A DNA stretch of 6,003 bases from contig DAOUSV010000104.1 of NCBI GenBank assembly GCA_030627065.1, positions 1 through 6,003 on the forward strand. The letters are read 5' to 3'. The first letter of the stretch is position 1. Each line of letters starts with the position of its first letter. Position numbers and translations under genes: made by a program. Below are positions 1 to 6,003 of this stretch, in pieces. This DNA is from Piscirickettsiaceae bacterium (GTDB lineage: Bacteria; Pseudomonadota; Gammaproteobacteria; Nitrosococcales; Methylophagaceae). The notes beneath the pieces were generated by a model. It made no database searches. It saw nothing but the letters and a program-made list of their open reading frames with translations, and was not told the DNA's origin.

Positions 1-1277
1 ACTTCATCATGAGCAACATAGATATTACCTTGTTCGTCATACCATGCTGGAATGCGATGTCCCCACCAGATTTGACGAGAAATACACCAATCTTGAATAC
101 CATCCATCCAGTTGTAGAAGGTTTTATCCCAGTTGCCGGGAACAAATTTAATCTTACCTTCTTGTACGGCTTTAACTGCAGGGCCGGCAAGTGCATCTGC
201 TTTAACATACCATTGATCTGTTAATAATGGTTCGATAACAGCCCCAGAGCGATCACCACGAGGCACCATTAATGTATGATCTTTAATGCTATCTAATAAA
301 CCTAAGTCATCAAGATCACTGACGATAGCTTTACGGGCATCATAACGATCCATTCCGCGATATTTTTCGGGAGCGTCATCATTGATCGACGCATCAATGG
401 TCAGAATATTGTATTTTGGCAAGTCATGACGTTGGCCCATTTCGGCATCATTAAAGTCATGAGCAGGTGTGATTTTGACACAGCCGGTACCAAATTCAGG
501 ATCAACGTACGTATCTGCAATAATGGGGATTTCACGGCCTACTAATGGCAAGGTAATGGTTTTACCAATGAGGTGTTGATAGCGTTCATCATCTGGATGA
601 ACAGCAACGGCACTATCGCCCAACATGGTTTCAGGACGGGTAGTCGCCACGACTAAATGACCAGAACCATCTGTTAACGGATAACGGAAATGCCACATAT
701 GTCCGGCTTCTTCTTCTGATAATACTTCTAAATCAGATACGGCAGTATGTAAGACGGGATCCCAGTTTACGAGGCGTTTACCGCGATAAATAAGACCTTC
801 TTTATGTAATTTAACAAAGACATTTTTGACTGATTCAGAAAGCCCTTCATCCATGGTGAATTTATCACGAGACCAATCTAATGATGAGCCAAGACGACGT
901 AATTGACGAGTAATGTTGTTACCGGATTCTTCTTTCCAATCCCAAATACGATCAATAAATGCATCACGGCCTAAGTCATGGCGGGTTTTACCTTCGGCAT
1001 TAAGTTGGCGTTCAACCACCATTTGCGTAGCAATACCAGCATGATCCGTACCCGGTTGCCATAGGGTGTTATCACCTTTCATACGGTGGTAACGGGTAAG
1101 CGCATCCATAATGGTATTGTTAAAACCATGGCCCATATGCAAGCTACCAGTAACATTAGGTGGTGGTAGCATGATGCTATAAGGTTCACCTTCGCCAGAC
1201 GGTTTAAATTCGCCATTTCTCTCCCAAGTTTGGTACCAGCTTTGCTCAATTTCGTCGGGCTTGTATGTTTTTTCCAT
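1..1277 (-). CDS. valS: Valyl-tRNA synthetase, N-terminal part (runs off left edge)
   Basis: Cytosolic class Ia aminoacyl-tRNA synthetase that joins valine to tRNA-Val using ATP and hydrolyses mischarged Thr-tRNA-Val. The minus-strand frame is open from the ATG at 1277 to the window edge, giving 425 codons of a protein usually near 950 residues. It begins MEKTYKPDEIEQSWYQ, as ValS proteins do. The ATP-binding HIGH motif is present as HMGH at residues 47-50, preceded by LPPPNVTG (37-44). The CP1 editing domain shows TTRPETMLGD (212-221) and GTGCVKITPAHDFND (from about 263). The catalytic core resumes with CISRQIWWGHR (398-408). The KMSKS loop, tRNA-binding domain and C-terminal coiled coil lie outside the window. 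The Shine-Dalgarno is weak (AAAAAAGA just upstream), but the start fits the family and follows a good promoter. In many gammaproteobacteria valS directly follows holC; here a divergent gene separates them. No frameshift or missing motif is seen. Product very secure. Confidence 0.97.
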   Translation of the reverse strand, partial: MEKTYKPDEIEQSWYQTWERNGEFKPSGEGEPYSIMLPPPNVTGSLHMGHGFNNTIMDALTRYHRMKGDNTLWQPGTDHAGIATQMVVERQLNAEGKTRHDLGRDAFIDRIWDWKEESGNNITRQLRRLGSSLDWSRDKFTMDEGLSESVKNVFVKLHKEGLIYRGKRLVNWDPVLHTAVSDLEVLSEEEAGHMWHFRYPLTDGSGHLVVATTRPETMLGDSAVAVHPDDERYQHLIGKTITLPLVGREIPIIADTYVDPEFGTGCVKITPAHDFNDAEMGQRHDLPKYNILTIDASINDDAPEKYRGMDRYDARKAIVSDLDDLGLLDSIKDHTLMVPRGDRSGAVIEPLLTDQWYVKADALAGPAVKAVQEGKIKFVPGNWDKTFYNWMDGIQDWCISRQIWWGHRIPAWYDEQGNIYVAHDE

Positions 1278-1316
1278 GATGTCTTTTTTAGCTTGAATTA
1301 GTCGAATAAGGTGTGC

Positions 1317-1345
1317 ATTATACCGCGTAGTTAGCAGTCTATGGA
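1317..1345 (-). promoter_or_regulatory. Probable sigma-70 promoter of valS
   Basis: On the minus strand a perfect TATAAT -10 element occupies 1322-1317, followed by GCACACC. Transcription would start near base 1310, giving a leader of roughly 33 bases before the valS ATG at 1277. The -35 position at 17-base spacing (1345-1340) reads TCCATA, only 3 of 6 matches to TTGACA. A better match, TTGTCC (1348-1343), would need a 20-base spacer. There is no TG extension before the -10. The placement is convincing because valS cannot share a transcript with holC without reading through 2.5 kb of opposing gene. The assignment is inferred from sequence only. Confidence 0.6.
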
Positions 1346-1423
1346 CAAGGAATATCAGGATGATAAGTAATAATCGCTAAAGTTTGAGAATATAATTAAA
1401 TTTCATTTCTTATTAGGATGAAG

Positions 1424-1452
1424 TTGTCGATAGCATCACAGTTTTTTATTAG
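1424..1452 (+). promoter_or_regulatory. Weak candidate promoter for the GGDEF-EAL gene
   Basis: TTGTCG (1424-1429) and TATTAG (1447-1452) are separated by 17 bases, each matching 4 of 6 sigma-70 consensus positions. Transcription from here would give a leader of about 75 bases before the ATG at 1536. A competing site is the perfect TATAAT at 1391-1396, but it has no recognisable -35 (TAATAA at the right spacing) and no TG extension. The region is AT-rich, so either match may be chance. No c-di-GMP riboswitch or other structured leader is recognisable in 1278-1535. Confidence 0.25.
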
Positions 1453-1535
1453 TGAGACTGTTAGTATTCGAATGTTGTATCGAAAGATTACTCTGTGACC
1501 TTGAATTGAGTTTAAGTGGAAAATAACAATAAAAA

Positions 1536-4085
1536 ATGTGTACTAAATTAAACACACAGATGGCATTAGAGAATGACTATCGTTATCGTCAGCTTGTTTC
1601 GAGTATGAATGATACGGTTATTCAGATTGGGGGCGATAAAACATGGCTGTTTGTAAGTCCCGTTTGGGAGCAATTATCTGGTTATCAATCGGACGCTACA
1701 CTAAATAAATTGCTCAGTGATTTTTTCCATCCAATAGATGCTGAAAATATTCAAAAGGCCTTAACGTCTTTATTTAATAAAGAGCAACAATCATGGACAC
1801 GAGAAGTCAGACTGAAGAAGTCTGATCAGCGACTACTGTGGGTTGAAATATCTTTGTATATCAACAAGGATGAACAATCAGAAAAAACAGTCAGCGGAAT
1901 TATAAAAGATATCCATATTGAACGTTTAAACCGAGATGTTAATCAATTGGTTCGAACGGCAGAGCAGATGGTTTTATCATCCAATTATTCTGTCACCGAT
2001 GTCTTGGAGTTAGTAACTCAGGAGTTGGTCTATATATTAGGTGTGAGGTTGGCTTGGGTGAAATTATGCCAAGATGATAAAGGACTAATATTACACCATG
2101 CGGGGCGGCTATCTGCTTTCTTGTTTGATAACAATGCAATGTGGTCAGGACTTCATCATAAAGACGGTCCCGTTATTGAGGCTGTAAATAAATACAACGT
2201 TGTAAGAGTTAGGGAAAAGAGCAAACTTATTCCTGAGTGGCGGCAACGACTAGATAATGATGAGATCAAAGACAGTTTGTTTGTGCCTTTTTATATCGGA
2301 GGCGATACTAAGGCCGTTATTGGCTTGCATACTCACGAAGCGGGTATTTTTGATAATGATGTACAGCAAGTCATGGAAAATTTTGCTGCGGCTTTACGTC
2401 TAATCTGTCAAATGACAGAAGATCAAACATTGATGAGATTACATCGTGCTGCTATTGAAAATACGGCAAACTCTATTATGATTACGGATGATCAAGGCCA
2501 TATTGAATGGGTGAATAATGCCTTTACTAAGATAACGAAATTTTATTCTGACGATGTCGTAGGAAAAACAGCGAGAGTGTTAAGTTCAGGTAAAAATAAG
2601 CCGTTATATGCTAGTGATATGTGGCAGACGATAAAATCTGGTGGAGTATGGACCGGCGAGCTTATTAATAGATGTAAGAATGGCGATTTAATCACTGTAT
2701 ATCAAACAATAACACCGATAACGAATAATTTAGGTGATATAACTCATTATGTTGCAGTAAGTGAAGACATCACTGAGCGGAAAGCAGATCAAGAACGTAT
2801 CGCTTTTATGGCTACTCATGATGAATTAACACATTTACCCAATAGAAACTTATTGCATGATCGTTTAGAGCAGGCTATAGCACATGCGAAACGCCATAAC
2901 TCTAAGATGGCAGTATTATTTTTAGATATTGACCATTTTAAATTTATTAATGATTCGTTAGGACATCAAGTTGGTGATAATTTACTAAAAGTATTAGCTA
3001 AGAGGCTAAAGACTGTTTTGCGAAGTGAGGATACGGTTGCACGCTTTGGTGGTGATGAGTTTGTAGTGATTTTGCCGGAAATATCGACATTGGGCGATAT
3101 AAAAAATGTCGCCAATAATTTATTACATCAAATTAAAGAAACATATCATATTGATGATCATGAGTTGGTTGTTACCGGCAGTATTGGAATAAGCACTTAT
3201 CCTAGTGATGCAACTGATGCAGACGATTTAATTCAACACGCTGATTCTGCAATGTATCTAGCGAAAGATAATGGTCGAAATAATAGTCAATTTTATACAT
3301 CTGAAATCAATGATAAATTGATGCGTCGGATGACGATGGAGAAGGCGCTACGCAAGGCAATAGAACATGAAGAGTTGATCTTACATTATCAACCGAAAGT
3401 TGAGTTAAACACGAAGAAAATAATAGGGGTGGAGGCACTTGTTCGTTGGCAGCACCCTGAACTTGGCCTGGTTTCACCTGTCGAATTTATTCCATTAGCC
3501 GAAGAAACAGGACTTATCTTGCCTTTGGGTGAGTGGGTAATGGCAACGGCATGTAAGCAGATGAAAGAATGGGAACAGACTTACCCTGATTTAAGTAATA
3601 TGTCGATTAATGTTTCACCTAGACAATTTTGGCAAGAAGATTTTGTTGAAACAGCCAAATATATTATTCAGCAAAGTGGTGTTTCGATAGAAAAAATAGA
3701 ATTTGAACTGACAGAAAGTGTGATGATGAATGATATAGAGTCTGCGATTTCTACTATGGACGCTCTAAAGGATTTCGGTATTTCATTAAGTATTGATGAT
3801 TTTGGTACAGGTTATTCTAGCATGAGTTATTTACAACGATTTCCGGTTGATGTTTTAAAAATTGATCGAAGTTTTATTATGGATTTACAGCCAGATAAAT
3901 CAAGAGCAGCTATTGTCCGCTCGATTCTCGCATTGGCTGATAACTTTAACCTTCGAGTGGTTGCTGAAGGGATTGAAAATGATTACCAGCACCATATTTT
4001 AAGATCATTAGGATGTCATTATGGACAGGGATATTACTTTAGTCGTCCAGAAAGTGCCGATGATATTACAAAAAAACTAGCTTAA
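1536..4085 (+). CDS. PAS-GAF-PAS-GGDEF-EAL cyclic-di-GMP signalling protein
   Basis: An 849-residue sensor that should make and/or degrade the second messenger c-di-GMP. No signal peptide or membrane segment is visible, so it is probably cytosolic. Order: PAS 1 (about 16-128), GAF-like domain (about 140-295), PAS 2 (303-410, ending DITERK 411-416), GGDEF (about 423-585), EAL (about 605-849). The cyclase domain has DIDHFKFIND (464-473), an intact GGDEF (505-509) and an RSED inhibitory I-site (496-499) exactly five residues before it. The EAL domain keeps E633 (EAL), N692, E724 (ELTES), D754-D755 (DDFGTG), K775 (KIDRSF), E811 and Q831, the set expected of an active phosphodiesterase. PAS 2 resembles the flavin PAS of Aer/NifL (DMW, then W372, then NRCKNGD). 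The ATG at 1536 is the earliest possible start, because an in-frame TAA lies at 1530-1532. Its Shine-Dalgarno is poor (GTGGA about 16 bases upstream); Met9 (base 1560) is an alternative without a better one. It is convergent with holC and divergent from valS, hence monocistronic. Family assignment is firm; ligand and net activity are unknown. Confidence 0.97.
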   Translation: MCTKLNTQMALENDYRYRQLVSSMNDTVIQIGGDKTWLFVSPVWEQLSGYQSDATLNKLLSDFFHPIDAENIQKALTSLFNKEQQSWTREVRLKKSDQRLLWVEISLYINKDEQSEKTVSGIIKDIHIERLNRDVNQLVRTAEQMVLSSNYSVTDVLELVTQELVYILGVRLAWVKLCQDDKGLILHHAGRLSAFLFDNNAMWSGLHHKDGPVIEAVNKYNVVRVREKSKLIPEWRQRLDNDEIKDSLFVPFYIGGDTKAVIGLHTHEAGIFDNDVQQVMENFAAALRLICQMTEDQTLMRLHRAAIENTANSIMITDDQGHIEWVNNAFTKITKFYSDDVVGKTARVLSSGKNKPLYASDMWQTIKSGGVWTGELINRCKNGDLITVYQTITPITNNLGDITHYVAVSEDITERKADQERIAFMATHDELTHLPNRNLLHDRLEQAIAHAKRHNSKMAVLFLDIDHFKFINDSLGHQVGDNLLKVLAKRLKTVLRSEDTVARFGGDEFVVILPEISTLGDIKNVANNLLHQIKETYHIDDHELVVTGSIGISTYPSDATDADDLIQHADSAMYLAKDNGRNNSQFYTSEINDKLMRRMTMEKALRKAIEHEELILHYQPKVELNTKKIIGVEALVRWQHPELGLVSPVEFIPLAEETGLILPLGEWVMATACKQMKEWEQTYPDLSNMSINVSPRQFWQEDFVETAKYIIQQSGVSIEKIEFELTESVMMNDIESAISTMDALKDFGISLSIDDFGTGYSSMSYLQRFPVDVLKIDRSFIMDLQPDKSRAAIVRSILALADNFNLRVVAEGIENDYQHHILRSLGCHYGQGYYFSRPESADDITKKLA

Positions 4086-4102
4086 TATTTGCCACAGGCG
4101 TT

Positions 4103-4534
4103 TTATATTTTGTGGGTTTCTAGCTCATAACCACGATGTTTATAAAATGTATAGCGGTTACGACCATCGGCTTTGATTTTTGCATCATCATTAATAAGCT
4201 CTACCACTCGTTCAAATTGGCTGAAAAAAGTAGGTTGCTCACCACTTGCAATATTGATTAAGAGATCCATTAAACGAGGGGGCTTATTGCTAGTGTGACC
4301 AATCAATATTTGATCTGACTGCTGTGCCCGATCATTTATCAGTTGATGTGGGACAAAACTATCCGCACGGAATGACCATAGAGCCTGATCAAGTTGTTGG
4401 GCATATGCTGCATTATCCGTATGAATATAGATGTGATTACCCATCTTAAATGCTTTTTCAGCTAAGCGGCAGGCAAAGCTCTGCCGCTCCTGTTCTTCTG
4501 AGCCTTTTAATATATAAAAGCTAACTCGCGTCAT
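4103..4534 (-). CDS. holC: DNA polymerase III chi subunit
   Basis: Clamp-loader accessory subunit: in E. coli, chi pairs with psi (HolD) and contacts single-stranded DNA-binding protein, linking the replicase to SSB-coated lagging-strand template. The 143-residue product is close to the 147 of E. coli HolC. Supporting features are the N-terminal strand TRVSFYIL (2-9), the segment ALWSFRADSFVPHQL (51-65), which aligns with E. coli ALWARPAESFVPHNL, the strand QILIGH (75-80), the RVVELI segment (109-114) and a C-terminal RYTFYKHRGYEL (127-138) like the E. coli RYKAYRVAGFNL end. The start lies 5 bases after the pepA stop, with AAGG overlapping the pepA stop codon, so the two genes are almost certainly co-transcribed and possibly translationally coupled. 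The gene ends 17 bases from the convergent GGDEF-EAL stop, with no clear terminator. Chi diverges quickly, so confidence rests on motif alignment, length and the pepA neighbour together. Confidence 0.94.
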   Translation of the reverse strand: MTRVSFYILKGSEEQERQSFACRLAEKAFKMGNHIYIHTDNAAYAQQLDQALWSFRADSFVPHQLINDRAQQSDQILIGHTSNKPPRLMDLLINIASGEQPTFFSQFERVVELINDDAKIKADGRNRYTFYKHRGYELETHKI

Positions 4535-4539
4535 TAGCC

Positions 4540-6003
4540 TTATTTATTCTCGATATGGTTCAATAAAAATTGAACCAATAATGGAACTGGGCGGCCTGTT
4601 GCACCTTTCGCTTTACCACTATTCCAAGCTGTACCCGCAATATCAAGATGTGCCCATGTGAATTTTTCAGTAAAGCGAGAGAGGAAGCAAGCCGCAGTAA
4701 CACTACCGGCTTCTTTACCGCCAATATTAGCAATATCAGCAAAGTTACTATCAAGTTGTGGTTGATAGTCATCCCACAAAGGTAACTGCCATGTACGATC
4801 GTGGCTATCATTACCTGCTTTTAATAAAGCATCAGCTAAGTCTTGATCATTAGCCATTAAGCCTGTAGCTTGGCGACCTAGGGCAACAATTACCGCGCCA
4901 GTTAATGTGGCAATATCAATCACACAAACAGGGTTGAAGCGTTCGCTATACGTGAGAGCATCACATAAGATCAAACGACCTTCAGCATCGGTATTGAGGA
5001 TCTCAATTGTTTTTCCTGCCATGCTGGTAACAACATCACCGGGTTTGTTGGCATCACCATCAGGCATATTTTCTGAACTAGGGATTACACCAACAACATT
5101 AATAGGTAAGTTTAATTCTGCAATGGCGATAATGGTGCCAAATACGCTGGCAGAACCACACATATCATATTTCATTTCATCCATGCCTTGTGATGGCTTG
5201 AGTGAAATACCACCGGCGTCAAAGGTTAAACCTTTACCAACTAATACGACAGGGCGGGCATCACCAGCACCTTGATAATTCATAGTGATCAATTTTGCTG
5301 GCTCACGGCTACCACGTGAAACAGATAATAATGAACCCATACCGAGGGTTTCCATATCTGATTCTTCTAAGATACTTGTAGTCACAGTATCAAAGCGTTT
5401 GCCGATTTCAATGGCTTGTTCAGCTAGATAAGTCGGCGTACAAATATTACCCGGTAAGTTACCCAATTCACGTGCCAAGTTCATTCCATTAGCAATGGCT
5501 AGGCCTGTTTGTGAGGCAAGAACAAGCGCTTGACTGTCATCTTGTGCGAAGAAACCAAGCTGTTCTAAAGGTGCTTTAGTTGGCTTAACATTGCTTTTAG
5601 TTTCACTGTATTTATAAAGTGCTGTTTCAGCAGTAATCGCTGTTTGGCGAACTTTCCAGCTTATTGAACGCTCTTTAACCGTAATTTCAGCTAAGCAACT
5701 TGCCGCAGAATTAGCACCTGATTCATTTAATACGTTAGTCATCGCTGTGATCGCGCTATTAAAGTCTTTTTCTGTTGTTTTATCTTTTGTTCCACAGCCA
5801 ACGAGTAATACTCTTGGGCTTGTTATACCTGCAACATCTTGTAGCAGTAAAGTTTGCCCCGCTTTACCTGACATATCGCCACGTTCAATAATTTTATTAA
5901 TGTAACCCTGACTTTGTGTGTCAATAGCTGATGCACTTGGACTTAATTCACCATCGGTAAAAATAGCGACAACAATACAATCAGATTCTTGTGTTATCGG
6001 GGC
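4540..6003 (-). CDS. pepA: Leucyl aminopeptidase PepA (M17), N-terminus cut by window edge
   Basis: Hexameric cytosolic aminopeptidase with two metal ions that removes N-terminal residues, preferring leucine. In E. coli it also binds DNA as an accessory factor for XerCD recombination at cer and as a regulator of carAB. The frame is open from the stop at 4540 to the right edge, 487 codons against 503 in E. coli. The Met at 5874 is internal: the 43 upstream codons encode recognisable PepA N-terminal sequence (SDCIVVAIF, then QGYINKIIERGD), so only about ten residues are missing. Numbered from that Met, the metal ligands and catalytic residues are K214 and D219 (GKGLTFDAGG), K226, D237 (MKYDMCG) and D296, E298, R300 in the signature NTDAEGR (bases 4975-4995). 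Their spacing is identical to E. coli K270, D275, K282, D293, D352, E354 and R356. The C-terminal region has NWAHLDIAGTAW-like and KGATGRPVP motifs. It is the first gene of a pepA-holC transcript whose promoter lies beyond the window. The DNA-binding role cannot be judged from sequence. Confidence 0.98.
   Translation of the reverse strand, partial: APITQESDCIVVAIFTDGELSPSASAIDTQSQGYINKIIERGDMSGKAGQTLLLQDVAGITSPRVLLVGCGTKDKTTEKDFNSAITAMTNVLNESGANSAASCLAEITVKERSISWKVRQTAITAETALYKYSETKSNVKPTKAPLEQLGFFAQDDSQALVLASQTGLAIANGMNLARELGNLPGNICTPTYLAEQAIEIGKRFDTVTTSILEESDMETLGMGSLLSVSRGSREPAKLITMNYQGAGDARPVVLVGKGLTFDAGGISLKPSQGMDEMKYDMCGSASVFGTIIAIAELNLPINVVGVIPSSENMPDGDANKPGDVVTSMAGKTIEILNTDAEGRLILCDALTYSERFNPVCVIDIATLTGAVIVALGRQATGLMANDQDLADALLKAGNDSHDRTWQLPLWDDYQPQLDSNFADIANIGGKEAGSVTAACFLSRFTEKFTWAHLDIAGTAWNSGKAKGATGRPVPLLVQFLLNHIENK

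Noticed and set aside
9..224. Plus-strand open frame of 71 codons opposite valS
   Set aside because: It lies wholly antisense to strongly conserved valS coding sequence, and its translation resembles no protein I know. A chance antisense frame.
1424..1447. Possible intrinsic terminator: TGTCGAT / ATCACA symmetry followed by a run of six T
   Set aside because: The stem is about 6 bp with a bulge and a 3-base loop, is not GC-rich, and no gene upstream on the plus strand would need termination there.
1418..1498. Short plus-strand ORF (26 residues, MKLSIASQFF...) upstream of the GGDEF-EAL gene
   Set aside because: AGG directly abuts the ATG, too close for a ribosome binding site, and the frame differs from the downstream gene. 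It could be a leader peptide or a lost N-terminal segment, but nothing beyond an open frame supports this.
1536..4085. Signs of recent horizontal transfer from base composition
   Set aside because: Hand counts of 60-base lines overlap: G+C of 27, 15 and 18 at 1621, 2941 and 3241 in this gene, against 32, 21 and 26 at 601, 4801 and 5161 in valS and pepA. Suggestive of lower GC, but too few and too variable to support a claim.
4560..4811. Minus-strand 83-codon frame overlapping the pepA 3' end
   Set aside because: It is an out-of-frame reading of pepA, whose own frame carries clear family motifs over the same bases.
4907..5275. Plus-strand 122-codon frame opposite pepA
   Set aside because: It lies antisense to the PepA catalytic core, with no recognisable domain or start signal. 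A shadow of pepA codon usage.
5831..5874. Met codon at 5874 as the true start of pepA
   Set aside because: The 43 codons upstream remain open and encode conserved PepA N-terminal sequence (CIVV, QGYI, RGD), so the real start lies past the right edge.

Overview
The window is ordinary chromosomal DNA from a gammaproteobacterium. It carries the housekeeping genes pepA (leucyl aminopeptidase), holC (DNA polymerase III chi subunit) and valS (valyl-tRNA synthetase), all on the minus strand and in the order common in gammaproteobacteria. HolC is largely confined to proteobacteria, and the ValS and PepA sequences read as gammaproteobacterial. PepA mixes features I recall from enteric and Pseudomonas-type proteins, and the DNA is moderately AT-rich. 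I infer a non-enteric, possibly marine or aquatic lineage, but cannot name a genus from the sequence alone.

Layout from left to right: the N-terminal 425 codons of valS (minus strand, running off the left edge at base 1); a 258-base divergent intergenic region (1278-1535) with a good promoter for valS and only weak candidates for the gene on the other side; one large plus-strand gene (1536-4085) for an 849-residue soluble PAS-GAF-PAS-GGDEF-EAL cyclic-di-GMP protein; a 17-base convergent gap; holC (minus strand); and pepA (minus strand), only 5 bases upstream of holC and missing just its extreme N-terminus, beyond the right edge.

The main point of interest is the arrangement. The usual pepA-holC-valS block is split by a signalling gene in the opposite orientation. 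It meets holC tail to tail and sits head to head with valS, so valS must be transcribed from its own promoter. The signalling protein keeps the key residues of both the diguanylate cyclase and the phosphodiesterase domain, plus an intact inhibitory I-site. Its second PAS domain resembles the FAD-binding PAS domains of Aer and NifL, so it may couple redox or oxygen state to c-di-GMP level.

I found no mobile element, CRISPR array, RNA gene, toxin or defence module, and nothing that looks like an undescribed multi-gene system.
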